Shown here: piece by piece, positions 17,398-27,368 of the stretch
Position numbering within the stretch: the stretch's first letter is position 1
Layout of the letters: each line of letters begins with the position of its first letter
Assembly: GCF_001281485.1 (NCBI RefSeq)
Contig: NZ_CP012669.1
Span: 1,116,001-1,180,000, forward strand
Direction: 5' to 3'
Source of the DNA: Altererythrobacter epoxidivorans
Lineage (GTDB): Bacteria; Pseudomonadota; Alphaproteobacteria; Sphingomonadales; Sphingomonadaceae
Length of the DNA: 64,000 bases
Position numbers and translations under genes: made by a program
Notes under the pieces: model-generated
What the model was told of the DNA's origin: nothing
Seen by the model: only the letters and a program-made list of their open reading frames with translations
The model's database searches: none

Positions 17398-18156
17398 ATG
17401 ACCAGCCAGATCGACCGCCTCCTCCACATCATGCGCACCCTTCGTCACCCCACAGAAGGCTGTGAATGGGATCTGGCGCAAACATTCCAGACGATCGTTC
17501 CGCACACGATCGAAGAAGCCTATGAAGTCGCCGACGCTGTCGAACGTAACGATCTCGAAGATCTACGTAGCGAGCTCGGCGACCTGCTTTTCCAGGTCGT
17601 CTTTCAATCTCGCATCGCCGAGGAAGCAGGACACTTCAATTTCGAGGACGTTGCCCGCGCAATGTCTGACAAGCTCGAAGCAAGGCATCCGCATATCTTC
17701 GGCGACGAAGAATTGCCCGGCGGGATGCGCGAGGAACGCTGGGAGGCCCTGAAAGCCAAGGAACGTGCCGCTGAAGGCTCGCAAAGCGCAATCGACGGTG
17801 TGGCGACAGCACTTCCAGCCCTCATCCGCGCGCAGAAACTGCAAAAGCGCGCAGCGCGGGTTGGCTTCGACTGGCCCGATATCGAGGGCCCCAGGGCAAA
17901 GGTTTTCGAGGAAATTGAGGAACTTGAATCGGCTACTTCGCAAACCCACCGTGAGGAAGAAGCCGGCGATCTGCTATTCGCAATCGTCAATTATTTGCGC
18001 GCCCATGATATAGCTGCAGAGGATGCGCTCCGGGCGGCAAATTCGAAGTTCGAAAGGCGATTTCGTGGGATGGAAGAGCTTGCCCAAGGCACATTCGAAC
18101 AACTCGACCTTGATGCCCAAGAGGCACTTTGGCAGCAAGTCAAAAGCCGGGAATAA
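17398..18156 (+). CDS. mazG: Nucleoside triphosphate pyrophosphohydrolase MazG
   Basis: 252-residue all-alpha NTP pyrophosphatase with two tandem MazG domains. The first has DLAQTFQTIVPHTIEEAYEV and DLRSELGDLLFQVVFQSRIA (E-x-x-E/D Mg2+ helices); the second has VFEEIEELESATSQTHREEE and EEAGDLLFAIVNYLRA. Removes non-canonical NTPs and may modulate ppGpp. It converges on hflX with 16 nt between the stops. Start ATG 17398 directly follows the AT-rich promoter-like tract. Confidence 0.94.
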   Translation: MTSQIDRLLHIMRTLRHPTEGCEWDLAQTFQTIVPHTIEEAYEVADAVERNDLEDLRSELGDLLFQVVFQSRIAEEAGHFNFEDVARAMSDKLEARHPHIFGDEELPGGMREERWEALKAKERAAEGSQSAIDGVATALPALIRAQKLQKRAARVGFDWPDIEGPRAKVFEEIEELESATSQTHREEEAGDLLFAIVNYLRAHDIAAEDALRAANSKFERRFRGMEELAQGTFEQLDLDAQEALWQQVKSRE

Positions 18157-18172
18157 CGCTTAGAATACAGCG

Positions 18173-19474
18173 TTATAGGCTTTGATATTGCCCCAATTCC
18201 TTCGGATTCAGGCGAACCCTGACGCGATGCTCGGGGCCAGTGTCCCCTTCCCTTTGCTCGTCCGACAGCACGTCTCCATGCGCGTAGAGCCAAGCCAGTC
18301 GCCTTCCGTCGCTAGCCGGTACGACAAACTCGCATTCACGGGCCTGCCCAGTCAGCATCGTCCCCACCTGCTCGAACAGGGCATCGATTCCTTCCCCGGT
18401 CAGCGCCGATATGATCGCGACGTCGTCAATGTTTTCGGCAGCCGTGCGCAGTTCGTCCGCAGCCTCGGGCTCGAGCAGATCGACCTTGTTCCAGACCTCC
18501 AGGATGGGAATATTGCTCGACCCGTCATCGGGATCGATCACTCCGAGATCAGCGAGCACTGAAAGCACTTGTTTCTTCTGTGCCTGATTACCGGCATTGG
18601 CCATGTCTCGAACGTGCAAGATCACGTCGGCCGCAGTTACTTCTTCCAACGTCGCCCTGAAGGCCGCAACGAGCTGGGTAGGAAGATCCGAAATGAAGCC
18701 AACCGTATCCGACAGGATCGCCTTCTCGACGCCCGGCAGGCTGATCGCCCGCATGGTCGGGTCCAGCGTCGCAAACAGCAGGTCTTCGGCCATAACCTCG
18801 GCGCCTGTCACGCGATTGAACAGCGTCGATTTCCCGGCGTTGGTGTATCCGACGAGCGCGATCACGGGCCACGGGGCGCGTTCACGTCTTTCGCGATGAA
18901 GGCTACGTGTCTTGCGAACCTGCTCCAGTTCACGGCGCAAACGCCCCATCCGCTGGCGGATCATGCGGCGATCGGCCTCGATCTGGGTTTCGCCAGGTCC
19001 GCCAAGGAAGCCAAAGCCGCCGCGCTGGCGCTCGAGGTGCGTCCAGCTCCGCACCAGGCGACTTTGCTGATAGTCGAGATGCGCGAGTTCGACCTGGAGC
19101 CGCCCTTCGGCGGTCGCGGCGCGCTCGCCGAATATCTCGAGGATCAGACCGGTCCGGTCGATGACCTTGCGCTTCAGCTTGTCTTCCAGATTGCGCTGCT
19201 GGATCGGTGAAAGCGCGCCATCGACGATAACGAGTTCTGCCTCGTTCTGTTCGCAAGCGGCAGCAATGTTGTCGACCTGGCCCGAACCGAACAGCGTATT
19301 GGGTCTGACGTCCCTGACGGGGATGATCTGTGCATCGGCAATGACCACGCCGATTGCGAGCGCAAGGCCGCACGCTTCCTCAAGCCGTTCCTTCGCATCG
19401 AGATCGTATTTCTGCGACCTGATGTCCGGACACAGGACAAGGGCCCGCGCACCGCGGGTAACCTCGCCCATCAA
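18173..19474 (-). CDS. hflX: Ribosome-associated GTPase HflX
   Basis: 433 residues. An N-terminal HflX ND1 domain is followed by a glycine-rich coiled region (RQRGGFGFLGGPGETQIE, about 165-185). The GTPase domain has G1 GYTNAGKSTLF, G3 DTVGFISDLP and G4 WNKVDLL. HflX splits or rescues stalled 70S ribosomes in other bacteria. It follows hfq by 14 nt on the same strand, as in the classic hfq-hflX pair, so co-transcription is likely. The start codon at 19474 is ATG (MMGEVTRGARALVLCPD). Confidence 0.95.
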   Translation of the reverse strand: MMGEVTRGARALVLCPDIRSQKYDLDAKERLEEACGLALAIGVVIADAQIIPVRDVRPNTLFGSGQVDNIAAACEQNEAELVIVDGALSPIQQRNLEDKLKRKVIDRTGLILEIFGERAATAEGRLQVELAHLDYQQSRLVRSWTHLERQRGGFGFLGGPGETQIEADRRMIRQRMGRLRRELEQVRKTRSLHRERRERAPWPVIALVGYTNAGKSTLFNRVTGAEVMAEDLLFATLDPTMRAISLPGVEKAILSDTVGFISDLPTQLVAAFRATLEEVTAADVILHVRDMANAGNQAQKKQVLSVLADLGVIDPDDGSSNIPILEVWNKVDLLEPEAADELRTAAENIDDVAIISALTGEGIDALFEQVGTMLTGQARECEFVVPASDGRRLAWLYAHGDVLSDEQREGDTGPEHRVRVRLNPKELGQYQSL

Positions 19475-19488
19475 GTCGTCATCGAAAC

Positions 19489-20031
19489 TCAGTCTTCGTC
19501 ACCTTCCCAATCGTCGGTCAGGTCGACCGGCGATGCAGGCTGGATCGTCGAAACTGCGTGCTTGTAGGCAAGCTGTACGAACCCGTCGCGCTCCAGCAAC
19601 ATGCAGAAGAGGTCGTATGCTGCGATCCGCCCCTGGAGCATCACGCCGTTCACGAGGAACATCGTGACCTGGACGTTCACTTCGCTGACGCGCGATAGGA
19701 AAACATCCTGCAACAGGCGCTGCTTCTTGTTCCCCGCCTGGCTGGCGAACTGTTCGGCATCGATCGGCTGACCGGGCATGATGGTCGATATCGCATGCTT
19801 GTAAACAAGCTGCGATTGGCCATCGCGGCGCAAAAGGATCGAGAAGTTGTCGAACCACGTGACAATGCCCTGCAGTTTGACGCCCTTCACCAGGAACATC
19901 GTTACAGGAACCTTGTTCTTGCGCAGCAAATTAAGAAACGCGTCCTGGAGATTGGCCTGCCTGCTATCTTTCGAAGAGACTGGATCGGGCTCGGAACGCG
20001 GTCGGGCAGAAAGGGTTCGCCCATTGGTCAT
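19489..20031 (-). CDS. hfq: Tandem-domain Hfq RNA chaperone
   Basis: 180 residues holding two complete Hfq/Sm domains in one chain. Domain 1 (about 25-86) has [28 protein letters not shown] and VYKHAISTI. Domain 2 (about 103-165) has [25 protein letters not shown] and AYKHAVSTI. Both keep the Y-K-H Sm2 motif and distal-face LQG. The rim basic patch (RRER in E. coli) is RKNK in domain 1 but SEVN in domain 2, so the halves have specialised. Ordinary Hfq is one domain of 70-100 residues forming a hexamer; here a trimer would give a pseudo-hexamer. ATG 20031 has CAGGAG 8 nt upstream. An acidic tail (DDWEGDED) ends the protein. hflX follows. Confidence 0.95.
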   Translation of the reverse strand: MTNGRTLSARPRSEPDPVSSKDSRQANLQDAFLNLLRKNKVPVTMFLVKGVKLQGIVTWFDNFSILLRRDGQSQLVYKHAISTIMPGQPIDAEQFASQAGNKKQRLLQDVFLSRVSEVNVQVTMFLVNGVMLQGRIAAYDLFCMLLERDGFVQLAYKHAVSTIQPASPVDLTDDWEGDED

Positions 20032-20116
20032 AGTTATTCTCCTGTTTTTGGCGGCCGCTTTTGCAGTCCGCAATCTGGTGGGGGCGCGCAAAGCACTCCC
20101 ACCGACTTTCCGACTT

Positions 20117-20145
20117 AATATTGCCGAATAAAGATCGTCTCGCAA
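20117..20145 (-). promoter_or_regulatory. Candidate sigma-70-type promoter for hfq
   Basis: On the minus strand TTGCGA (20145-20140) is separated by 17 nt from AATATT (20122-20117), about 85 nt before the hfq start. The 142-nt gap after ntrX makes an independent promoter likely. No experimental support can be read from sequence. Confidence 0.35.
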
Positions 20146-20173
20146 TCCTCGAATTCAAGCCGTCAAATAGAGG

Positions 20174-21574
20174 TCAATCCTCGTCTTTGTCCTGCCCATC
20201 CTTGCGTTCGGTCATGCCGAGCAGCTTGAGCTTGCGGTGCAAGGCCGATCGTTCCATCCCGATGAAGGTCGCGGTTTTCGAGATATTTCCGGAAAAACGG
20301 CGGATCTGGACGGTCAGGTATTCGCGTTCGAAGCTTTCCCTCGCTTCCCGCAGGGGTGCGCCCATCATCGCTGTCAGGCCCGAGCCTGAATCCGCAGTCT
20401 CGCCGCCCGTAATTTCCGCCGGAAGCATGTCCGGTTCCACGGTTTCGAGCCGGTCGCGGGGGGCAAGGATGATCGTGCGCTCCACGACATTGCGCAGTTC
20501 GCGGACGTTACCAGGCCAATCATAAGCCTGGAGCGCGGCTGTCGCCTCATCGCTCACTTCGGGCGGGGGGAACCCCTGCTCGGTGGCGTAACGCGTGAAG
20601 AAATGTTCGGCCAGCGCCGGAATGTCATCCCGTCGTTCTGCCAGGGAGGGGATTGTCACCGGCACGACGTTGAGGCGATAGAAGAGATCTTCGCGAAAGC
20701 GCCCCTCCTCCATCTCGACCGTCAGATCGCGTGAAGTCGATGATACGACGCGGACATCGACGCCGATCTGGCGACTGCCGCCTACGCGGACGAAACTCTG
20801 ATCGGTCAGTACGCGCAGGATGCGGGCCTGTGTCGACAGCGGCATGTCCGCAACCTCGTCGAGGTAAAGCGTGCCTCCATCGGCAAGTTCGAGCATGCCC
20901 TGGCGCACGAGCTTCCCATCGGCCTCCTCGCCGAACAGTTCCTGTTCGAAACGTTCGGGTGTGATGCGAGCGGAATTGACGATCACGAATGCGTTATCGG
21001 CCCGCGGGCTCCAGCTGTGTAGCAGCCGGGCTGCTACTTCCTTGCCCGCGCCTGCCGGACCCGATATGAGCACGCGGCTGCCGGTGTTTGCGACCCGCTT
21101 CAGTGTTGCGCGCACCGTGTTGATGGCGGTCGAATTGCCGGTGAATTCTTCGCCGCGTGCGACGGAATCGCGTTCGCGCAGCTGCGAGTTCTCACGGCGC
21201 AACCGTTCGGTTTCGGTCGCTCTTTCTACCAGCAGGAGAAGGCGTTCGGCTTCGAATGGCTTCTCGATGAAATCCATCGCGCCCCGACCGACCGCAGAAA
21301 CGGCCGTATCGATATTGCCATGGCCCGAAAAGATGATCACCGGGAGCGCGGGTTCACGCTGCTTGATCGCGTCGAGTACTTCGAGCCCGTCCATCTCGCT
21401 CCCGTGCAGCCAGACGTCGAGCAGAACGAGGCTCGGCCTACGCTCGTCGATGGCAGCAAGGGCATCGCTGCTGTTGGCAGCGGTTCGGCAGCTGTATCCC
21501 TCGTCGCTCAATACTCCAGCCACGAGATCGCGGATATCGCGTTCGTCATCTACGATCAGGATGTCGAGTGCCAT
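20174..21574 (-). CDS. ntrX: NtrX-type response regulator (lacks GAFTGA loop)
   Basis: 466 residues: a receiver domain (1-120, phosphoacceptor D in VLLDVWLHG and K in FIEKPFEAERL), an AAA+ domain (about 140-370, Walker A GPAGAGKE, Walker B GTLYLDEVADMP) and a Fis-type HTH at the C-terminus (ISKTATFIGMERSALHRKLK). Between ELFGEE and MLELADGG the GAFTGA sigma-54 contact loop is absent; NtrC in this same window retains it. NtrX is therefore unlikely to activate sigma-54 in the usual way. Transcribed after ntrY with a 25-nt gap. Confidence 0.93.
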   Translation of the reverse strand: MALDILIVDDERDIRDLVAGVLSDEGYSCRTAANSSDALAAIDERRPSLVLLDVWLHGSEMDGLEVLDAIKQREPALPVIIFSGHGNIDTAVSAVGRGAMDFIEKPFEAERLLLLVERATETERLRRENSQLRERDSVARGEEFTGNSTAINTVRATLKRVANTGSRVLISGPAGAGKEVAARLLHSWSPRADNAFVIVNSARITPERFEQELFGEEADGKLVRQGMLELADGGTLYLDEVADMPLSTQARILRVLTDQSFVRVGGSRQIGVDVRVVSSTSRDLTVEMEEGRFREDLFYRLNVVPVTIPSLAERRDDIPALAEHFFTRYATEQGFPPPEVSDEATAALQAYDWPGNVRELRNVVERTIILAPRDRLETVEPDMLPAEITGGETADSGSGLTAMMGAPLREARESFEREYLTVQIRRFSGNISKTATFIGMERSALHRKLKLLGMTERKDGQDKDED

Positions 21575-21599
21575 TACGGCAAGTTCCTCCGGTCAATAA

Positions 21600-23813
21600 T
21601 CATTCGGCGGCCTCTTCGGTCCGCTCCAGGGGGTCGCGAGCAAAGCGCAGGACGACGCGTGTGCCGCCATCTTCACTGCTCGAAAAAACCATGTCGCCGC
21701 CATGCTCGTCGACGATCTTGTTGACGATGGCGAGGCCGAGCCCGGTGCCCTTCTCGCGCGTCGTCATGTAGGGTTCCATGATCCGGTCGCGTTCTTGCGG
21801 AAGTCCGATCCCGTTATCATCAACCGTCACGCAGAACATTTCGTCGTCCGACGCCAGCGTCACACGAATACGGCCGCGGAAATCGAGATCCGATGCTGCC
21901 GCCTTCGCCTCGACCGCTTCGACCGCATTTTTCAGGACATTGGTCATCGCCTGGCCGAGTTGGTGACGGTCGCAGCTAATCTGGCCTGCTTCGACGTCTT
22001 TCGTCGAAAGGTCGAAATTGATCTGCGGGTGAGCTACTTCCTGAAGGAACAGCGACTGCCGCACCAGATCGACGGCATCTTCCTGTCGGAAATGGGGTTT
22101 CGGCAGCCTGGCGAATGACGAAAATTCATCAACCATCTTCCTCAGGTCACCGACTTGTCGGACAATCGTATTGGTCAATTCGTCGAACAGATCGCCATCG
22201 CTTTCGATCTGTTTGCGATAGCGGCGTTTCAGCCGTTCGGTTGCAAGCTGGATTGGCGTCAGCGGGTTCTTGATCTCGTGCGCGATGCGGCGCGCCACGT
22301 CCGACCATGCGGCTTGCCGCTGATCCAGCAGCTGCCTCGTAATGTCTTCGAAGGTTATGACATAACCATCTGTTTCCGGGGCAATCTTTACCGCAAGGGT
22401 CAAATGCTCACCATTGTTTTGGTGCGATACGACGCCACTGGCCAGCCCAGCTTCGACCATCTGATCGATCTGGTTCGACAGATCGGATAGGCGCAGGCCG
22501 AGGAGCGGCCTGTCGGCATCTTCCATTAGGAGTTCCTGCGCCGTGCCGTTCATCAGCAAGACGTTGCCTTCGCCATCGGTCGAGATAACCCCGGCGGTTA
22601 CCGATTCCAGCACCGCTTCCATGAATGCGCGGCGATCGTCCAACTGGCGGTTCGCACTCACAAGCGCATCGGTCTGTTTTTCTAGCTGTGCGGTCATGCG
22701 ATTGAACGCACGGTTGAGCATCCCGATTTCATCCGCACCGGTCCTGCCCGCGACACGAAGCGCGAAATTGCCTGCCCCGACCTTTCGCGCGGCCCCGACC
22801 AGCTCGGTCAGAGGCTCGACCTGCCGGTCTGCAAATCGCAGCGCAAACCAGACAGCAAGTCCGACCAGCAGCAGGCTGATCACCAACAGCGCGAGGTTGA
22901 ACCGCAATTGCAGCGCCCTCGCCCGCTTTGTCAGGACATCATAGGAAGCGACGACCGATTTGGCACGCTCCCAATAGTTGAAGGAAGCCGCCTCTGCCGT
23001 TCGGGCGTTATAGAGGAAGATCCCGCCCTGCTCGTCGATCGGGGCAAGCGCGGCAATGCGTTCGGGGCTTCCCTCGACAACCACGAGTTCGCCTTCGTTC
23101 AGCCGGGCAATGGATTTCGATGCGAAGTCGAGCGGGCGATTGCCCGCAACCAGATCGAAGATTGCCGCCGTTCGGAGCGTATCGTCGGGCATCCGCTGGA
23201 GAATAGCGCTCTCCGTGACGTCGCGGGCCTGCGCCTGATACTTGTAGAAGTCGGCAAAGCCATCGTCGGCAAGAGAGCCGCGCTCGAAATAGAAACGAAG
23301 GTCGCCTGCCATGGCGATCGTCTCGTTCCCGACCTCGAGCTGGTTCTGCTCGTAATAACCCTGCGCCAGTTCATTGGCGTTCTGCATCAACCCGCGGGAA
23401 TCGCTCGAGAACCAGAAATTCACCCCGGACTGGAAAAGGAAGGCGGCAAACCCTGCAACGAGCAAGGTCGGGACGGCAGCGATCAGCGAGAAAAAGAAGA
23501 CGAGCCTGACATGTAGTCGCGCAGTGCTCACCGCAGCGCGCCTGAGAGCCAGCCTCCGGCCGACGAGAACGAGCAATGTCATCGCCGGTATCAGTGTCGC
23601 GATCAGTAGAACCGACACCTGGATCGACGGGAGCAATTGGCCGTCCGCCGGTGCACTGGTAAATGCGAACCAGGTGGTCCAGATCGCGGCAAGCAAAGCT
23701 ATAGCCGACAGGATTTCCAGCCAGAGAAAGACGTTCGCACGCCGCGAGGCTACAAGAAACCGCCTCCACCAACGCGGGGAGCGCTTGGCCTTGATGATCT
23801 GCGCCTCACTCAT
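21600..23813 (-). CDS. ntrY: NtrY-type membrane sensor histidine kinase
   Basis: 737 residues from ATG 23813. Three or four membrane segments in the first ~110 residues and a periplasmic/PAS-like sensing part are followed by another membrane helix (FNLALLVISLLLVGLAVWFAL), HAMP (about 325-380), PAS (about 385-490), HisKA with the phospho-His in [14 protein letters not shown], and an HATPase domain (N box NVLKNAVEAVE, G boxes DDNGIGLP and GTGLGLAI). NtrY senses nitrogen or redox state in other alphaproteobacteria and phosphorylates NtrX. A TTG 10 codons upstream is a less likely start. Confidence 0.94.
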   Translation of the reverse strand: MSEAQIIKAKRSPRWWRRFLVASRRANVFLWLEILSAIALLAAIWTTWFAFTSAPADGQLLPSIQVSVLLIATLIPAMTLLVLVGRRLALRRAAVSTARLHVRLVFFFSLIAAVPTLLVAGFAAFLFQSGVNFWFSSDSRGLMQNANELAQGYYEQNQLEVGNETIAMAGDLRFYFERGSLADDGFADFYKYQAQARDVTESAILQRMPDDTLRTAAIFDLVAGNRPLDFASKSIARLNEGELVVVEGSPERIAALAPIDEQGGIFLYNARTAEAASFNYWERAKSVVASYDVLTKRARALQLRFNLALLVISLLLVGLAVWFALRFADRQVEPLTELVGAARKVGAGNFALRVAGRTGADEIGMLNRAFNRMTAQLEKQTDALVSANRQLDDRRAFMEAVLESVTAGVISTDGEGNVLLMNGTAQELLMEDADRPLLGLRLSDLSNQIDQMVEAGLASGVVSHQNNGEHLTLAVKIAPETDGYVITFEDITRQLLDQRQAAWSDVARRIAHEIKNPLTPIQLATERLKRRYRKQIESDGDLFDELTNTIVRQVGDLRKMVDEFSSFARLPKPHFRQEDAVDLVRQSLFLQEVAHPQINFDLSTKDVEAGQISCDRHQLGQAMTNVLKNAVEAVEAKAAASDLDFRGRIRVTLASDDEMFCVTVDDNGIGLPQERDRIMEPYMTTREKGTGLGLAIVNKIVDEHGGDMVFSSSEDGGTRVVLRFARDPLERTEEAAE

Positions 23814-23872
23814 CGTTGCACGCTTACAACGGCGGTGTTGCAATCATGCAAGTGAAAAGTGTGGCTTTTGCG

Positions 23873-25285
23873 TCAAAGCGAGCGCGCGAAGCGGTCGGGT
23901 TCGATCGAGAGTTCCGCAAGGCGTTTTCGCAAAGTGTTTCGATTGATGCCAAGGAGCTTCGCGGCGCGCACCTGATTGCCGCCCGTCTGGCCTAGCGCAA
24001 ATTCCAGCAGCGGCTTCTCGAAAGCCGCCAATGCCCCCTGATATACAGCCCCGGAAACGGGTTGGTTCTGGTCGAGCCAGTCCTTCAAGGCGAGTTCGAA
24101 ACCCTGCGCACCTTGCGGCTGCTCTAAGGCGGCTTCCAGCCCGATTGTCTCGATGACGGTCGAGGCATCGACCATCTCCTTTCGTGCCATCAGAGCGAGA
24201 CGGAAAATTACATTGCGAAGTTCGCGCACGTTGCCGCGCCATTCGCGCCGTTCCAGTTCCGCGATGGCGTCGGGACTGATCTGCCTTCTGGGCAGGCCTT
24301 CTTCAGCTGCGAGAACGAGGAAATGCTGGGCGAGGACGCCGATGTCTTCGCGCCGCTCGCGCAATGGCGGAAGTTCGATGGGCACTACGTTGAGCCGGTA
24401 GTAGAGGTCTTCGCGGAACGTTCCGCTTGCGATCATGGGCACCAGATTGCGATTGGTCGCAGCGATAATCCGCACATTGACGGCGATCTCCTGCCTGCCG
24501 CCGACCCGCCGGATCCGTCCCGACTGGAGCGCGCGGAGGAGCCGTGTCTGCGCTTCGGCAGGCATATCGCCAATCTCGTCAAGGAACAGCGTACCCCCAT
24601 TCGCTTGCTCGAACTTGCCGATCGCCTGACTGACAGCGCCGGTGAACGCACCTTTCTCATGCCCGAAAAGTTCGCTTTCGATCAGTTCGCGGGGAATTGC
24701 CGCAGTGTTGACAGCCACGAATGGTCCCGATTTGCGCGAACCAAGGTTGTGAATCGCCTCGGCAACCAGCTCCTTGCCGGTTCCGCTTTCACCGGTGACG
24801 AGGACAGTCAGGTCGTTCCGCAAAACCCGCGTAATCATGCGGTAAACGCCTTGCATCGCCGGGCTGCGCCCAACGAGCGGCATGCCATCGCCCTCGAACT
24901 CCGGAGCGGCCTCGCGATCCTCGCGCTGCCCGACTGCATGCCCCACTGCCCGCACCAGTTCGTCGAGGTCGAACGGCTTCGGGAAATACTCGAACGCGTG
25001 GCTGTCGCTCGCTCTAACCGCCGTATCGAGCGTATTTTGCGCAGAAAGGATGATGACGGGCATGTCGTGACCCGCAGCACGCATCTGGTCCAGCGCCGAG
25101 ATGCCGTCTCCATCGGCCAACATCACGTCTGTCAGCATGGCTGCGTAATCATTTGCGGCGAGAAATTCGTCCCGTTTTTCGATGCTGTCACATCGGTGGA
25201 CGGTATATCCGTCGTCCTCCAGCGCGGCGGTGATGACCGTCGCAATGGATGTATCGTCCTCCACCAGCAGAACCCGTTCGGTCAT
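23873..25285 (-). CDS. ntrC: Nitrogen regulation response regulator NtrC
   Basis: 470 residues, sigma-54-dependent activator of nitrogen assimilation genes. Receiver (phosphoacceptor D in AMLTDVMLADGDG), AAA+ domain with Walker A GESGTGKELVAE, intact GAFTGA in GHEKGAFTGAVSQ, Walker B GGTLFLDEIGDMP, and a Fis-like HTH at the end (QVRAAKLLGINRNTLRKRL). Its start overlaps the ntrB stop by 4 nt. The gap to ntrY is only 59 nt, so one long dusB-ntrBCYX transcript is plausible. Confidence 0.96.
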   Translation of the reverse strand: MTERVLLVEDDTSIATVITAALEDDGYTVHRCDSIEKRDEFLAANDYAAMLTDVMLADGDGISALDQMRAAGHDMPVIILSAQNTLDTAVRASDSHAFEYFPKPFDLDELVRAVGHAVGQREDREAAPEFEGDGMPLVGRSPAMQGVYRMITRVLRNDLTVLVTGESGTGKELVAEAIHNLGSRKSGPFVAVNTAAIPRELIESELFGHEKGAFTGAVSQAIGKFEQANGGTLFLDEIGDMPAEAQTRLLRALQSGRIRRVGGRQEIAVNVRIIAATNRNLVPMIASGTFREDLYYRLNVVPIELPPLRERREDIGVLAQHFLVLAAEEGLPRRQISPDAIAELERREWRGNVRELRNVIFRLALMARKEMVDASTVIETIGLEAALEQPQGAQGFELALKDWLDQNQPVSGAVYQGALAAFEKPLLEFALGQTGGNQVRAAKLLGINRNTLRKRLAELSIEPDRFARSL

Positions 25286-26355
25286 TGGCTACGCCCTTCC
25301 TTGGCCAGCGGCAGGTGGATGCGAAAATGCGTCAGGCCTTCCCTCATGTCCCTCTCGTGTCCGATCCTACCCGCCATGTCCCTCACCAACTTGCGAACCA
25401 GAGCGAGGCCAAGGCCCTGCCCCGATTTCTTCGACGTGACGAAGGGTTCGAAGATGTGATTGCGAATTTCGGCCGGAATTCCGGGCCCGTTATCCGTGAT
25501 CGTGATCTCAACGGGAAGCTTTACCGATCGCCCCAGGCTGACCGCGCTGAACACCAGTCCGCTGACAAACCGCGTACGTACGGTCACCATCGGATTTTCC
25601 ATCCCCGATACCGCATCGCGTGCATTCGAGATGAGGTTGATCAGGACCTGTTCGAGCGCATCCCTGCTGGCGAGGACCGGCGGAATTGAAGGATCGAACT
25701 CCTCGGTAATCTCCACCTCGTCTCCTGCCGCCCGGACCGTCGCAATGGCAGAGCGGATCGCTTCGTGCAGGTTGCAGGCTTCGACCGGTTCCTGTGTGGT
25801 ACGGCCCAGTTCCTGCATGCGGTCTATCAGGCGTGCGATGCGATCGACTTCGCCAGTGATCATCCGTGCGAGAGCACGATCCTGCGGCTGCAGCTTGCGC
25901 TCGACCAACTGCCCCGCCCCGCGGATCGCCGATAGGGGATTCTTGATTTCGTGAGCCAAGATTGAAGGCGCGCCGATTTCGCTGTCGCGCGCTTCTTCGC
26001 GACCGTCATCGCTCCTCCCTGCGTCCGAAAAGGTCAGGACCCGCCAGCCCGGGTTGGCCGAGAGGGGCGAAACGGTCACGTTGACGCGGAACTCCTGCCC
26101 TGCGACCAGCAAGCCTACATCGCGGGCAAGTATCGACGCGTCAGGATCATCGAGGCGGTTGAGCACGCGGTCGTCGAGCAACTGGACTGTTTCGGTCAAT
26201 TGCCGCCCGGCGAGGCGTTTCGAACTCTGGCCGAGCAGGTTTTCGGCCGCGTGGTTGCTTTCGACAATGCGAAGATCGGGATCGATGAGCAGAACGGCGA
26301 AGATCATTCCGCCGATCTGGCTCGCCGCGCTAGGCTTCTCGCCCGCCGCCGTCAC
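25282..26355 (-). CDS. ntrB: Nitrogen regulation sensor kinase NtrB (GlnL)
   Basis: 357 residues from GTG 26355, which overlaps the dusB stop as GTGA. An N-terminal PAS domain ([20 protein letters not shown]) is followed by HisKA with the phosphorylated His in [18 protein letters not shown] and an HATPase domain ([29 protein letters not shown]). No membrane segment, so it is cytoplasmic, as expected for NtrB, which responds to PII signalling. The frame is open further upstream through dusB, but that part is only the opposite reading of dusB. Confidence 0.94.
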   Translation of the reverse strand: MTAAGEKPSAASQIGGMIFAVLLIDPDLRIVESNHAAENLLGQSSKRLAGRQLTETVQLLDDRVLNRLDDPDASILARDVGLLVAGQEFRVNVTVSPLSANPGWRVLTFSDAGRSDDGREEARDSEIGAPSILAHEIKNPLSAIRGAGQLVERKLQPQDRALARMITGEVDRIARLIDRMQELGRTTQEPVEACNLHEAIRSAIATVRAAGDEVEITEEFDPSIPPVLASRDALEQVLINLISNARDAVSGMENPMVTVRTRFVSGLVFSAVSLGRSVKLPVEITITDNGPGIPAEIRNHIFEPFVTSKKSGQGLGLALVRKLVRDMAGRIGHERDMREGLTHFRIHLPLAKEGRSQ

Positions 26356-27368
26356 GCTGCTTCGCGCTCCAGGAAGGGCGCATAAAACCGCTCTATCTCG
26401 CCAAGCACTTCGTTCGGATCGTCGATGAAGTTGGCCTTGTTGCGAAACTCGGCAGAGCCATGGAGGCCCTTGGTGTACCAACCAAGATGCTTGCGTGCGA
26501 TCTTGGTCCCGACGTTCTGGCCATATAGCTCGAGCATTGCACTGTAATGCTCTGTAAGAACGGCATATTGCTGTGAAAGAGGCGGATCCGATAGAACCTC
26601 CCCCGTTTTCAACCAGTGCATTACCTGTCCGAGCAACCAGGGCCGACCATAGGCGCCCCGGCCGATCATGACGCCATCGGCGCCCGATTGTTCGAGAGCC
26701 TTGGCAGCGTCTTGGATGCCGCAAATATCTCCGTTGACGATCACCGGGATGGATACGGCGTCCTTCACCTTGCGAATGAAAGCCCAGTCGGCGCTGCCCT
26801 TGTACATCTGGTTCCGGGTCCGGCCGTGGACCGTGATCATTTTCACGCCCAGATCCTCTGCGATGCGCGCGAGTTCGGGCGCGTTGAGGCTGGCGTGGTC
26901 CCAACCCATCCGCATCTTCACGGTGACGGGTACATCGACTGCCTTGACCGTCGCTTCCATCAGCTTCGTCGCCAATGGAACTTCGCGCATAAGCGCACTG
27001 CCGGCCATCTGCCCGACGACCTTGCGGACCGGACAACCGAAATTGATGTCGATGATCGCCGCACCATTGCCTTCCTGCAGCTTAGCCGCTTCGCCCATGC
27101 TTTCGGGATCGCATCCGACGAGTTGCATCGAAACAGGTTCCTCGATTGGATCCCATGCCGCTTTCTGGATCGACTGGCGCGTGTCGCGAATGGCCGCCTC
27201 GCTTGCGATCATTTCGGTCACGTTGAGCCCGGAACCGAAGCGGCGCACCAGCCGGCGGAACGGCAGGTCAGTAACGCCCGTCATCGGCGCAAGGACGACC
27301 GGCGTCTCGATCCTGACAGGACCGATATCGATGGGCGTAACAGCCGGGGGAGAGGGAATTTCGTTCAT
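26352..27368 (-). CDS. dusB: tRNA-dihydrouridine synthase (DusB type)
   Basis: 338-residue FMN-dependent TIM-barrel enzyme reducing uridine to dihydrouridine in tRNA. Seen motifs: [14 protein letters not shown] at the N-terminus, [20 protein letters not shown] with the catalytic Cys, TVKMRMGWD and [16 protein letters not shown]. It heads the minus-strand ntr cluster, the standard alphaproteobacterial arrangement with ntrB. It diverges from ispDF, with 80 nt between the chosen starts. Confidence 0.95.
   Translation of the reverse strand: MNEIPSPPAVTPIDIGPVRIETPVVLAPMTGVTDLPFRRLVRRFGSGLNVTEMIASEAAIRDTRQSIQKAAWDPIEEPVSMQLVGCDPESMGEAAKLQEGNGAAIIDINFGCPVRKVVGQMAGSALMREVPLATKLMEATVKAVDVPVTVKMRMGWDHASLNAPELARIAEDLGVKMITVHGRTRNQMYKGSADWAFIRKVKDAVSIPVIVNGDICGIQDAAKALEQSGADGVMIGRGAYGRPWLLGQVMHWLKTGEVLSDPPLSQQYAVLTEHYSAMLELYGQNVGTKIARKHLGWYTKGLHGSAEFRNKANFIDDPNEVLGEIERFYAPFLEREAA

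Noticed and set aside
26356..27036. N-terminal extension of NtrB by about 227 residues
   Set aside because: The extension is the dusB coding region in another frame on the same strand, with low-complexity Arg/Gly-rich translation. GTG 26355 gives a normal NtrB.
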